Below, piece by piece: positions 54,395 to 63,503 of a stretch of DNA of 64,000 nucleotides. The stretch spans positions 1,178,001 through 1,242,000 of the forward strand of contig NZ_CAJPUX010000002.1 in assembly GCF_905397285.1 (NCBI RefSeq), written 5' to 3'. Source of the stretch: Cupriavidus plantarum (GTDB taxonomy: Bacteria; Pseudomonadota; Gammaproteobacteria; Burkholderiales; Burkholderiaceae). The first letter of the stretch is position 1. Each line of letters begins with the position of its first letter. Both the position numbers and the translations under genes were made by a program. The notes under the pieces were generated by a model. It was not told where the DNA came from and did no database searches. It saw only the letters and a program-made list of their open reading frames with translations.

Positions 54395-54563
54395 GATGAA
54401 GAGTCAGGACAGCTCGTAACATGCCCGCCAAACAGCCATCCTCCCACGGGAAAAACACCTCCGGCGCATGCACTCGCCATGCGGGAGGATAGCCAACCTT
54501 CAAGTTAACGGCGGCGAACGACAAAGATGAAGCCGACGGGGCAAGAAAGCAGACCGGGCCACC

Positions 54564-55139
54564 CTAGCGGTGCCGGCTTCTGCGGCGGAACAGATAGGCC
54601 ACGCCCACGACGGCGCCCGCGACCGCGATCTTCATCAGGAAACGCGGGCGATTATATTTCCATTCCGCGGCCCATCCCATCTCCGCGAAGATGTTCGGGA
54701 TGTGCCCGGTGCTCAGATCGCCAGCGATTCCCTCCACGACGTTGATGCGATCGGCGAACATCAGGAGCAGCCAGTGCCGGACGTCGTTCTCGCTGAGCTG
54801 GAAGGCGGCATGGCGTAGCGCGCCGCTGATGCCCGTCGGCGGCGCCGAGGTCCCGAAGATCGGGGTGATTCCCGGGCGCTCGGCGGAATGGTGCACGACG
54901 ATGCGTCGCGGCTGCGGCACCAGTTCGTCGAGCGGTGGGCCCTCCACCCGAGGCGGCGTGCGCTCGCGCGGATAGCCAGGGCGGTCTTTCGGATCGAGAT
55001 CCGCGCCCCATCCGAGCACATCGGACAGGTCTCGCGCGTTGTGCACGGGATTGGCCGGTAACACAAAGACCTTGCCGGCATCTTGCGGCGGTGTCGACTC
55101 TCGCGCATCAGCGCCCGTGGGTACCAGATCGTCAGCCAT
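54564..55139 (-). CDS. Tail-anchored protein of unknown function
   Basis: The product is 191 residues. The N-terminal 100 residues are Pro/Arg-rich (DRPGYPRERTPPRVEGPP) and probably disordered. The middle has a helical segment (LRHAAFQLSENDVRHWLLLMFADRINVVEGIAGDL), and the C-terminus has one transmembrane helix (MKIAVAGAVVGVAYLF) followed by RRRSRHR. No family was recognised. It lies 33 bases after a zinc alcohol dehydrogenase on the same strand, so the two are probably co-transcribed. Confidence 0.7.
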   Translation of the reverse strand: MADDLVPTGADARESTPPQDAGKVFVLPANPVHNARDLSDVLGWGADLDPKDRPGYPRERTPPRVEGPPLDELVPQPRRIVVHHSAERPGITPIFGTSAPPTGISGALRHAAFQLSENDVRHWLLLMFADRINVVEGIAGDLSTGHIPNIFAEMGWAAEWKYNRPRFLMKIAVAGAVVGVAYLFRRRSRHR

Positions 55140-55172
55140 TGTCTTGTCTCCGTAGCGGGTTGCGGTGAGCGA

Positions 55173-56327
55173 TCATGCCCGGGCGCGCGGTGGAATGAGG
55201 ACCGTCTTGATGCATTCGTCAAGCTTCGACGAAAACATGTGATAAGCGTCGGATGCATCCTCCAGCGGTATGCGATGCGTGATGATCGCCTTCGGGTTGA
55301 GCCGGCCCGCGCGGATGTGTTCGATCAATCGCGGCACGTAGCGCCTGACGCTCGCCTGGTTCATGCGGAGCGTCAGGCCCTTGTTCAGCGCATTGCCAAT
55401 GGGCACGGCATTGAACGTGGGGCCGTAGACACCGACGATCGATATCTTGCCGCCCTTGCGCACCGAATTGATGGCCCAGTGAAGCGCGGTGGCAGTCCCC
55501 GCCTGCAGTTTCAGAAATCTGCCTGTGAGCCGCTGCACCGCGCTGCCGGCCGCCTCGCAGCCGACGGCATCGATACAGACATCGGCACCCACCCAGTCCG
55601 TCATGCGCTTGATATGCACGGCCATGTCGCGCACATACCTGAAGTTGACGACCTCGCATTGCGCGAACTTGCGGACGAAGTCCAGGCGGTAATCGACATG
55701 GTCGACCACGATGACCCGGCCGGCACCGAGCAGCCATGCCGACTTGGCCGCGAAGATGCCGACGGGCCCCGCGCCAAACACCACGACGGTCTCGCCTTGC
55801 TGGATGTCGCCCATCTCGGCGGCCTGATATCCCGTGGGACAAGCGTCCGTCAGCAGGACGGCATCGTCGGGATCGATGTCGGGCGGGATGACCATCGGGC
55901 CCACATCCGCCATGGGGACGCGGACATACTCGGCCTGTCCGCCATCGTATCCGCCGGTGGTATGGGAATAGCCGTAGATGCCGCCCACCGCGGTGGCGCA
56001 TGGGTTCGTGTTGTGGCAGTTGCTGTACAACTCCTTCTGGCAGAAGTAGCAGCTGCCGCAGAAGATGTTGAACGGCACGAGCACATGGTCGCCAGGCTTG
56101 AGCGTGGTGATCGCGGAGCCCACCTCCTCCACCACCCCCGTGAACTCGTGCCCGAAGGTCGTGCCCACGCGGGTGTCGGGGACGAGGCCATGGTAAAGGT
56201 GAAGGTCGGACCCGCAGATGCACGCCCGTGTGACACGCACGATCGCGTCATGGGGATGTTCGATCGGCGGCTCCTGCTTGTGGGCCACACGAACGCGATA
56301 CGGTCCTCGGTAGTTCAACGCTAGCAT
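55173..56327 (-). CDS. Zinc-dependent alcohol dehydrogenase (formaldehyde dehydrogenase-like)
   Basis: The product is 384 residues from the ATG at 56327, with GGGAGA upstream. Catalytic zinc ligands are in ACICGSDLHLYHG and FGHEFTGVVEEVG; structural zinc cysteines are in FNIFCGSCYFCQKELYSNC. The Rossmann motif is VVVFGAGPVGIFAAKSAWLLGA, and the segment DWVGADVCIDAVGCEA is typical of the glutathione-independent formaldehyde dehydrogenase/FdhA-like MDR group. The likely reaction is oxidation of an aldehyde or alcohol with NAD. Confidence 0.9.
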   Translation of the reverse strand: MLALNYRGPYRVRVAHKQEPPIEHPHDAIVRVTRACICGSDLHLYHGLVPDTRVGTTFGHEFTGVVEEVGSAITTLKPGDHVLVPFNIFCGSCYFCQKELYSNCHNTNPCATAVGGIYGYSHTTGGYDGGQAEYVRVPMADVGPMVIPPDIDPDDAVLLTDACPTGYQAAEMGDIQQGETVVVFGAGPVGIFAAKSAWLLGAGRVIVVDHVDYRLDFVRKFAQCEVVNFRYVRDMAVHIKRMTDWVGADVCIDAVGCEAAGSAVQRLTGRFLKLQAGTATALHWAINSVRKGGKISIVGVYGPTFNAVPIGNALNKGLTLRMNQASVRRYVPRLIEHIRAGRLNPKAIITHRIPLEDASDAYHMFSSKLDECIKTVLIPPRARA

Positions 56328-56609
56328 TACGTCTCCCGTTGCGAGGAGCGCAACAGACGATGGCTCCCCTGCGCCAGCCGGGATTGGCATGGCGAACCCT
56401 GATGTTGCTGAAGTCTATGCACCGAGGCCGATACCTGTGCGGGCAGACACTGGTCCTGATAGGGGGCATTCCGCACATCGTCCGGATGGCGCCGTCAGCA
56501 TATACGGGCCATCGCATTGGATTTAAAACCAGAGCATGCCGTTCGTGGAGGGTCGTGCTGCGGGCGGCGTCGTTATAATCGTCGTTTCGATTGATTGAAA
56601 CTGCGTGAT

Positions 56610-57740
56610 ATGGCGCCCCCGGCCACACTCAAAACGCCCCTCGGCACCATTCAGGCGCTGCGGGGTATCGCGGCTCTGCTCGTTGTGGCAAGCCACGGCG
56701 CTTTCGTCCTGGGACCGCTGGATTCCCACCTTTATCTACGGAATTTCCTCGAATCCGGGGCGATTGGGGTAGACCTCTTTTTCATGATCAGCGGTTTCAT
56801 CATGATCTACTCCACATGGGGAGCGGGGTCTGGCCGGGATGTTCTCGATTTTCTGATCAAACGGTTTTGTCGGATTTGGCCGGCATATCTGGTTTGGACG
56901 CTGGTGTGGTTAATGATTCGGGATGGTGGAATATCGGGTGGACCAGCGGTCGATATTGTAAAAAGTATATTCTTCCTGCCGCTTTCGATTATTTCCCCGC
57001 CCTTTTATGGATACGCGGCGTTGAATGTCGGATGGACGCTGAACTACGAAATCCAGTTCTATCTGCTGTTCGCCGCCTCGATGCTGTTTGGGAGGGCCCG
57101 CTGGTGGATGCTGGCTGGCGCCTTCGCCGTGTTGCTGGTTCTGGTGCCCATGGCCAACGGGGTAGCACCGGCCCTGAACCCCTACCGAGCCGCGATATTC
57201 GGCAGCGCCCTCGCCGACATGGCCACGAACCCCATCATCCTGGAGTTCGGCTTCGGCGTCGTGGTCGGATGGCTCTACCTCCGGGAGCACCCTGCGCCGC
57301 CATGGAGACTGAGCGCCATGGTCATGGGGATCGTCTCGGCGGTCGTGGTCTGGCAACTCGCCAGCCACGTTAAATTCGGCCACGGCTTCACGGGCTGGGG
57401 CATGACACTGGCGCCGCTGTTCGTCGCGGCGGCCCTGTTCGAAAAGGCTCTGCGCCCGCGGATTGCGCGTTGGCTGCTGTGGCTTGGCGAGATTTCGTTC
57501 TCGCTATACCTGTCCCACAAGATCGTCTTTTTCCTCTGCGCGCGATTCGCCCCGCGCTTCGAGATGCTGCGCGCACTACCAGGCGGCGTCCTGCTGGCGA
57601 TCTACGTGACGATCGCGCTGGTCGTGGCTTCGCTATCGACGTCCATCCTCGAGAAACGGGTATCCGAGCGGCTGCGCGCGTGGGCGCTCAACCGCGGTCC
57701 TCACTCAGGCCTCTCGCGCAGGGTGAGTTCGGCCCGGTAG
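56610..57740 (+). CDS. Membrane acyltransferase (OafA/YrhL family)
   Basis: The product is 376 residues from the ATG at 56610; a TTG five codons upstream is an alternative. It is an acyltransferase-3 protein with about ten membrane helices. The family motif is LGTIQALRGIAALLVVASHGAF, with the catalytic histidine, followed by GAIGVDLFFMISGFIM with its conserved Gly-Val-Asp-Leu-Phe-Phe. Such enzymes acetylate surface sugars. It is not next to polysaccharide genes, and its end overlaps the opposing 1077-residue gene by 40 bases. Confidence 0.92.
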   Translation: MAPPATLKTPLGTIQALRGIAALLVVASHGAFVLGPLDSHLYLRNFLESGAIGVDLFFMISGFIMIYSTWGAGSGRDVLDFLIKRFCRIWPAYLVWTLVWLMIRDGGISGGPAVDIVKSIFFLPLSIISPPFYGYAALNVGWTLNYEIQFYLLFAASMLFGRARWWMLAGAFAVLLVLVPMANGVAPALNPYRAAIFGSALADMATNPIILEFGFGVVVGWLYLREHPAPPWRLSAMVMGIVSAVVVWQLASHVKFGHGFTGWGMTLAPLFVAAALFEKALRPRIARWLLWLGEISFSLYLSHKIVFFLCARFAPRFEMLRALPGGVLLAIYVTIALVVASLSTSILEKRVSERLRAWALNRGPHSGLSRRVSSAR

Positions 57741-60700
57741 GCGCTCAGCTGGTGAGCCGTGGTGACCTCCTGAGCCACCGCCGCGTTGAGCAGATAGTTG
57801 ACACCCGCCTCGGTGCGCTCGCCGTTGATCTCGTTGACGTAGAGAAACCGGGGACCCCAGCTTTCCTCGTTCCCGACCAGTGTGTCGAGCTCACCGCGCA
57901 GTTCGGCGCGGCGTGTGTCGCGCTGATCCGGTGGGAGGGCGTCGGCATAGGCGAACGCTGCCAGCAGCTCGTCTATCCGCGCGCGGGCGTCGGGCTGCAT
58001 CACGATCCGCTCGGCGAGTACCAGTTGACCGGTCGCGGCGTTGTCCATTGCGCGCTGCAGGTACGCGTCGAGGCGTTCCTCGGGCGTGAGTGCCTCCTTG
58101 CCGGCGTCGTCGGCTTCGGTACGTGTCCAGCGCAACCATTCGCCGCGCCGGCTGTCTGCGTACCGCTTGAAGTCGTCTGGCCGCGCGAACTCGGTATCGT
58201 AGGCCGTGGTCGACGCCACCTTGCCGTTGTCCATCGAGAAGCGCAGCGTGCCGCCGCGCGACATCGGGAACGTGATGGCGGAAGCGCTGAGCAGGTTGAC
58301 AGGCGTGAACGCGGCGCTGCCCCGTTTGCTGCCGCCAGGAAAACTCAGGCTCAAGTTGACGGACGCATTGGTGTTCGTATTCGACGTCTGGTTGACCACG
58401 CGCGTTTGCAGCGCACCGTTGTCGTCATTCACCGTGCGCCGCGTGAGCCAGTTCACGGTCTGCGTCACGCTCAGACCAGGGCCGCCCCGTGTCGTGTTAC
58501 TGGTCTTCGGACTCTTGAAGCGTCCCGCGGCGCTGACCGTGAGCGCTGAGCCGATGTTGACGCTGCTGCCGGACACCCGCCCAAGCGACAGATCGGGGGC
58601 CTTGGCGTGCGTCGAGGCCAGATTGTCGAGCAACGCCCGGGCGTCTGCTGGCCGCCGGATCTCCGGCGCGCCACCCGGCTCGGCCGGCACCCTCACGCCG
58701 TACATCGAATCGAAGGCTTCCAGCAGCGTGGTGCGCCACGACTCGGTATCTGGCGGCGGCCGTAAGCGGGTGCGTATGGCTGCCCCCTCGATGCTTGCGC
58801 GCTCGCCCGTCACCCCTAGTAACGTCGCGGAGGCGGACCCGCCAAACCACTTCGTCGGGGACCATGAGAAGACAGCGGAACCCCCTAAGGCGCCGGTCAA
58901 TCCCCGTTGCGTGGTCATCTCCAGCGCGCCGGCCAACGCGGTGGAACCGGCGTAGACGTCGGCGCCGACACGGCGCGTGGCGCGGAATGCGGGTCCCGCG
59001 AGTATCACCGGTGTCTTGCTCCGGTTGGCGACCCAGTTCATGGCGAAGTTGATGCCGAGGTCCCGCCGCTCGTTGCTCCGCACGCCGTACGTCATGCGCG
59101 ACAGGGCGATAGACCGGCGGACGGCCATGAGGTAATCGTTGGCGCTGGCGTGGGCAGGGAAAATGTCGCCGCGGTTTTGCATGTGTTCGACGTGAGCCAG
59201 CCCGGCTTCCATCAGCCTGGCCTCTTCCTCACTCCCCTCCGGCAATGCCTCGGCCGCCCAATTGCGCAGCAGTTCGGGCGTCATCACGATGTTCGCACCG
59301 AGCTCCGCCGTGGCGCGCCGGCGCATCGCGGCCACGCTATCCGCATCGAGGTGCAGGATTTCGCCGACCCGGGCCATGACGGGAGAGTCCGCTTTCAGCG
59401 AGACCTTGGTGCGGTCGCGCCAGTGACTCTCGCCGATCTGCTTGACCCATTGATCGAGGATGGCGACGCGCACGGTCTTCCGGAAATCGGCTAGCGAGGT
59501 GTCCGTGCCGGCCGGATGCCCCGCCATGGATGCCGCGAGGGCGTCGGTTACCCTGCCGACAGCGGCGGCGACGCCGTCGAAGTCGGGCTCGGGTTCGCGC
59601 AGAAGCTGCCCACCCGTCCCGCCGCTCAACGCGGCCAGCGGGTTCTTGCCCTTGCCCGTGATGGCGTCGCGGGCCTGCGCCGTTGGACCGGCGGCGGCGC
59701 GATCGGCGTATTCGAGCATCTTGAACAGCCGGTCGCCGATTTCTTGGAGCGTGTGTTCGTCATAGATCTGGTTGCGCGCGGCAAGATACGGCAGGGCCAG
59801 CTCCGCATGGGCGCCCTGAAGCGCCATGCCCGGATTCTTGCGTAGCATCACGCCGGCCAGCAGGGCCTTCATGGCCAGCGGTTCGTCCGCCAGCCCGCTG
59901 TTGACGAGTTCCCGGACCAGTCGGATTTCGTCGGTATTGTCGACGAGGCTGGACGTCTCTTCCATCTCCGCCCTGCGCTGGAAATCGTCGCGCAAATCGC
60001 CGTGGAGATCGTCCGTGTACAGCCGCCCGGTCAGCGCGTTGCAGACATGCGCAAGCTCATCGAGCGAGTTCGGTCGCGAGACGTTATGCGGCCAGACGGC
60101 AAGCAGGCGCTCGGCGGCCTGATGCGCGGTCATGTCGGCCTGCATCTGAATGGCCGCATGTTCCTCGGACAGCGCCGGCGCCTTCGACGACGATGGCTGA
60201 CTCGCGCGCAGGCTCTGCAGGATATCGAGGCCAACGCCCGTCGCGCTGAGGCGGCAGGCGGCGGCGAAAGCATCGGCCTGGGCACGCTCGTCTGTGCTCG
60301 CGGCGCTGCCGCTGCGAAGCACCGTAAAGGCTTGCCGCGCGCGATTGGCGTCGCCTTCGCAGGCGGCCGCCAGCGCCATGCCGGCAATCGCACCGGCATG
60401 GCCATGCAGATGCGTCTGGAGTTCTCTTTGCAAACGACCTCGCGCCTCGGCATTGGACATGGCGGATGGCGTCGGTGTCGGCACATTCGCCGCTCTTCGC
60501 GATGCGCGGCGCCCCGGCTTTGCCGTGACAGGCGCATCGGGGAAAAATGGGGTGACGTCGAACACCGTGCCCGGTCCATCCGCGTGCGCGGCGGGATGAT
60601 TCTCGGTGAGACCCGCCGGGATCGTTGCCAGCGTTTTGCGGCGGTGCCCCACGGTGAGGGGCGGGGCGCTCGCGGTGTCGTCGTGTTGCCGGCCGGTGGG

Positions 60701-60934
60701 GTCCACCCATGCATGCGCCTCGGTCGGCCTGACCGACGTCCGGCTGTACACGCTGAGCGCCGTGGCCGGACCCGGCCGCGGCTGCAGGACCGCGAGCGCG
60801 CCATTGGCTGGCGTCCGGCTAGTGCGCGGCCGTTCATGCGTACCGATCGCCGGCGCCGTGCCAGAAGACGGACCGGGTCGATTCAGGTCCTGCATCGGTA
60901 CGTGAGTCGTCGAATCGACAGAATTCCTGCCCAT
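57701..60934 (-). CDS. Large orphan protein, candidate type III effector
   Basis: The product is 1077 residues. The first 180 are polar, Pro/Ser/Thr/Arg-rich and probably disordered, with no Sec signal or membrane segment. Residues 180-620 look mainly helical. Residues 650-950 are rich in alternating beta strands and Gly/Ser/Asn (SSVNIGSALTVSAAGRF, NTNTNASVNLSLSFPGG). The C-terminal 120 residues are charged and helical. No enzyme motif is visible. Size, disordered start and a perfect PIP box 79 bases upstream suggest a type III-secreted effector. I could not place it in a named family; AWR effectors are of similar size, but no AWR triad was seen. Its 3' end overlaps the acyltransferase gene. 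Confidence 0.75.
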   Translation of the reverse strand: MGRNSVDSTTHVPMQDLNRPGPSSGTAPAIGTHERPRTSRTPANGALAVLQPRPGPATALSVYSRTSVRPTEAHAWVDPTGRQHDDTASAPPLTVGHRRKTLATIPAGLTENHPAAHADGPGTVFDVTPFFPDAPVTAKPGRRASRRAANVPTPTPSAMSNAEARGRLQRELQTHLHGHAGAIAGMALAAACEGDANRARQAFTVLRSGSAASTDERAQADAFAAACRLSATGVGLDILQSLRASQPSSSKAPALSEEHAAIQMQADMTAHQAAERLLAVWPHNVSRPNSLDELAHVCNALTGRLYTDDLHGDLRDDFQRRAEMEETSSLVDNTDEIRLVRELVNSGLADEPLAMKALLAGVMLRKNPGMALQGAHAELALPYLAARNQIYDEHTLQEIGDRLFKMLEYADRAAAGPTAQARDAITGKGKNPLAALSGGTGGQLLREPEPDFDGVAAAVGRVTDALAASMAGHPAGTDTSLADFRKTVRVAILDQWVKQIGESHWRDRTKVSLKADSPVMARVGEILHLDADSVAAMRRRATAELGANIVMTPELLRNWAAEALPEGSEEEARLMEAGLAHVEHMQNRGDIFPAHASANDYLMAVRRSIALSRMTYGVRSNERRDLGINFAMNWVANRSKTPVILAGPAFRATRRVGADVYAGSTALAGALEMTTQRGLTGALGGSAVFSWSPTKWFGGSASATLLGVTGERASIEGAAIRTRLRPPPDTESWRTTLLEAFDSMYGVRVPAEPGGAPEIRRPADARALLDNLASTHAKAPDLSLGRVSGSSVNIGSALTVSAAGRFKSPKTSNTTRGGPGLSVTQTVNWLTRRTVNDDNGALQTRVVNQTSNTNTNASVNLSLSFPGGSKRGSAAFTPVNLLSASAITFPMSRGGTLRFSMDNGKVASTTAYDTEFARPDDFKRYADSRRGEWLRWTRTEADDAGKEALTPEERLDAYLQRAMDNAATGQLVLAERIVMQPDARARIDELLAAFAYADALPPDQRDTRRAELRGELDTLVGNEESWGPRFLYVNEINGERTEAGVNYLLNAAVAQEVTTAHQLSAYRAELTLRERPE

Positions 60935-60974
60935 GGCATCCCCGCTAAAAGAGAAAAGTCTCTATGACGGGAAA

Positions 60975-61036
60975 ATGATGCGGGTCGAATCGGCTGCCAT
61001 CGCAGCCAGATACGAAACGTTCGCTCGCGGGCCGAA
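60975..61036 (-). promoter_or_regulatory. hrpII/PIP-box promoter (HrpB/HrpX type)
   Basis: On the minus strand the order is TTCGG (61036-61032), 15 bases, TTCGT (61016-61012), 31 bases, CATCAT (60980-60975). This fits TTCGB-N15-TTCGB-N30-32-YANNNT exactly. It lies in the 132-base gap between the ModA-like gene and the 1077-residue gene and points at the latter, with the -10 about 40 bases from the ATG. Confidence 0.8.
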
Positions 61037-61066
61037 AGTTAGCCGTCGGCAGGTATCGCCGCCCCC

Positions 61067-61885
61067 TTACTTTTTCGCCACCGGCACGAGGCCCGTTTCC
61101 GCGATGGTCGCCGCGTTGGCGGGCGCCGCCAGGAAGTTGATAAAGGCCTTCGAGGCTGCCGGATGTTTGCTGTGCTTGACCACGGCCGCCGCATAAGGCG
61201 TGACACGTTGCAGCTCGTCCGGCAGCTCGCCCACGATGTCGATGCCATGGACGGGCTGGAGTTCGCTGTGCTGCTGGCAGCCGAATGCGGCTTCACCCCG
61301 GGCCAGGATCTCGCCGACGGGCGTGGCAGGAATCTGCCGGCCCTTCTTCTTGACCTCCGCTTCGATGCCAAGCCGGGCGAGCATCTCGTGCTGGATGTAT
61401 TCGCCGCTGGCGCTGTCCGACCATGCGATGGAAGGCGCATCGAGGAAGGCCTGCCGGACCGAGGCAACGGTGCGCAAGTCGGGCTTCGGTTTGCCCTGAG
61501 GCACCGCGCAGGCGATGCGGGAGTTGGCCAGCACCACCTTGCTTCCCGGCTCCAGCTGTCCGCTTTCCATCAGCTTGTCGAGCGCGCCGCCCACCATGAT
61601 CACGACGTCGACGGTCTCCCCTCGTGCGAGGCGCGCGGGGATCGCGTTGGCGGTCTTCCCCATCGAGGGTCCGAACGACGTTTCCACCTTCGTGCCGGTG
61701 TTGCCCGCGTTGTACCGCGCCGAGAGGGTCTTGAAGGCTTCGGCGAAGCCGCCGGACGATACCGCCGTGATGGTTTGCGCGTGCACGGCGCTCGACGCGA
61801 GCAGGCCAAGCGCGATCGCGGCGACGCCGAGGCACTTCGGCATGGTGCGGAAAGTGGAGAATGCGAGGATCGAGTTGGATGTCAT
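61067..61885 (-). CDS. ModA-like periplasmic substrate-binding protein
   Basis: The product is 272 residues from the ATG at 61885. A signal peptide ends near SAVHAQ. The mature domain begins ITAVSSGGFAEAFKTLSARYN and has PARLARGETVDVVIMVGGALDKLMESG and EILARGEAAFGCQQHSEL, the pattern of the SBP_bac_11/ModA group that binds molybdate-like oxyanions or small organic acids. No permease or ATPase lies beside it. It is divergent from a LysR gene. A role in molybdenum supply for the Mo enzyme HmfABC is conceivable but unsupported. Confidence 0.85.
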   Translation of the reverse strand: MTSNSILAFSTFRTMPKCLGVAAIALGLLASSAVHAQTITAVSSGGFAEAFKTLSARYNAGNTGTKVETSFGPSMGKTANAIPARLARGETVDVVIMVGGALDKLMESGQLEPGSKVVLANSRIACAVPQGKPKPDLRTVASVRQAFLDAPSIAWSDSASGEYIQHEMLARLGIEAEVKKKGRQIPATPVGEILARGEAAFGCQQHSELQPVHGIDIVGELPDELQRVTPYAAAVVKHSKHPAASKAFINFLAAPANAATIAETGLVPVAKK

Positions 61886-61967
61886 CGTGGACTTGCAGTC
61901 AAAAAAACGCCCTATACTCGCCCGACCCACATGGTTTGACAATTGCAATGTTCGGAAGGATCGTTTC

Positions 61968-62891
61968 ATGAAACAGAATGGTCTCGATCTGGATCAGCTG
62001 CGGGCTTTTCTGGCGGTCGCCGACAAGGCGAGCTTTCGTCGCGCGGCGGAAGCGTTGTTTCTCTCCGCGCCCGCGCTGAGTCGAAGGGTCGAACTGCTGG
62101 AGGAGCGGCTTGGCGCCCGCCTGCTCGAACGCACGTCGCGCACCGTGCGCCTGACCAGCATTGGCGCATCCTTCCGCGAGCGCGCGCAGGCCGCGCTCGA
62201 CGATCTCGATGCGGCGGCGTTCGATGTCGCGCGCCTCAACGCGCGATTCGCCGGTCGCGTTACCGTGTCATGCATACCGTCGGTCGCTCTGGGCATCGTC
62301 CCGGCCGCCATGAAGGCCATCGCGCCGGAATTGCCCAACGTCAGGATTCATGTCCTCGACGAATCGGCCGCGGTGACGGTTGCCAAGGTACGGGATGGGG
62401 AAGCCGACTTCGGGATTGCGTTTCTCGCCGAGCCGGCGCAGGGTCTCGTGTTCGATCCTGTCGTCGAGGACCCGTTCGTGCTGGTCGCCCCGAAGTCTCA
62501 TCGGCTTGCCGCGCGACGACGTGTCAAGCTGGCGTCGCTCGTCGAGGAAACATGGCTGGCGCTCAGCCGGACCAGCGGTAATCGTCTGCTGTTGAACCGG
62601 GCGTTGGCGGACCGGGGCATCCAGCTGACGCATGCGCACGAGGCGGCGCACATCTCGTCGCTGCTGGCGATGGTGGACGCTGGACTCGGCCTCGCGCTGC
62701 TCCCCAGCCTTGCGGTCGCGCGCAGTTCCTCGACCATCGCTACGGTCAGGCTGTCCGATTTCGCGCTGTCGAGATCGATCGGGATCGTCAGCAACCCATC
62801 CCGCCGTCTGCCCCGGCCGGCCACGGTTTTCCGTCAGGCCGTCGAACGCGCGCTGAGAGCTTCCGTGGCGGCCAATATCCGCGTCCAGTAG
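61968..62891 (+). CDS. LysR-type regulator
   Basis: The product is 307 residues from the ATG at 61968, with GGAAGG upstream. The HTH is LDLDQLRAFLAVADKASFRRAAEALFLSAPALSRRVELLEERLGARLLER. The effector domain follows from about residue 90. It is divergent from the ModA-like gene and convergent with the UbiX/UbiD pair, so it may control either. Confidence 0.92.
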   Translation: MKQNGLDLDQLRAFLAVADKASFRRAAEALFLSAPALSRRVELLEERLGARLLERTSRTVRLTSIGASFRERAQAALDDLDAAAFDVARLNARFAGRVTVSCIPSVALGIVPAAMKAIAPELPNVRIHVLDESAAVTVAKVRDGEADFGIAFLAEPAQGLVFDPVVEDPFVLVAPKSHRLAARRRVKLASLVEETWLALSRTSGNRLLLNRALADRGIQLTHAHEAAHISSLLAMVDAGLGLALLPSLAVARSSSTIATVRLSDFALSRSIGIVSNPSRRLPRPATVFRQAVERALRASVAANIRVQ

Positions 62892-62918
62892 ACGGGTGAA
62901 GGCGCTGGCTTTTTCGCT

Positions 62919-63503
62919 TCACCCTTCGCGCCACCCTTCTATCCGGCCCGTATCGAGCCCGAACTGGTCCAGCGCGCGGCTTACCGAGTGGTCGACCATC
63001 TCTTCGAGGCTTGCCGGCTTCGCGTAGAACGCGGGGACCGGCGGAAACACCGTGGCGCCGGCCTCCGTCAGCGTCGTCAGGTTGCGCAGATGGATGAGGT
63101 TCAGCGGCGTCTCTCGCACCATGAGCACGAGCGGGAGGCGCTCCTTGAGAACGACATCTGCCGCGCGCGTCAGGAGCGTGCTGGTGACACCCGATGCGAT
63201 CTCGCCGACCGTGCGCATCGAGCAAGGCGCCACGAGCATGCCGAGCGTCCGAAACGACCCCGATGCAATCGAAGCGCCGACGTCGGCGATCGGATACACA
63301 TGGTCCGCGAGCGCATGCACCGCGTCGCGCGACAGGGACGACTCGTATTCCCGCGTCAGTTCCGCGGCGCGCGACATCACCAAATGGGTCTCGACCTCCA
63401 TCTCCCGCAGCAAACGCAGCGCGCGTTCCGCGTAGATGAACCCCGTCGCCCCGGTGACACCGACGATCAGGCGACGACGCCCATGACGTGCGCGCTTAGA
63501 CAT
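62919..63503 (-). CDS. UbiX-family flavin prenyltransferase
   Basis: The product is 194 residues from the ATG at 63503. It has the UbiX/Pad1 hallmarks: RLIVGVTGATGFIYAERALRLL at the flavin site, GSFRTLGMLVAPCSMRTVGEIASGVTSTLLTRAADVVLKERLPLVLMVRETPLNLIHLRNL, and PPVPAFYAKPASLEEMV. It makes prenylated FMN for a partner UbiD decarboxylase. The start overlaps the stop of the UbiD gene, so the pair is translationally coupled. It serves a catabolic decarboxylase or ubiquinone synthesis; the pairing argues for the former. Confidence 0.93.
   Translation of the reverse strand: MSKRARHGRRRLIVGVTGATGFIYAERALRLLREMEVETHLVMSRAAELTREYESSLSRDAVHALADHVYPIADVGASIASGSFRTLGMLVAPCSMRTVGEIASGVTSTLLTRAADVVLKERLPLVLMVRETPLNLIHLRNLTTLTEAGATVFPPVPAFYAKPASLEEMVDHSVSRALDQFGLDTGRIEGWREG

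Noticed and set aside
55083..56324. A 413-codon open frame on the plus strand
   Set aside because: Antisense to the zinc dehydrogenase, whose zinc and NAD motifs are unmistakable.
57701..60934. Assignment of the 1077-residue protein to the AWR (RipA) effector family
   Set aside because: Size and promoter type would fit, but no Ala-Trp-Arg triad was found and no family alignment could be run.
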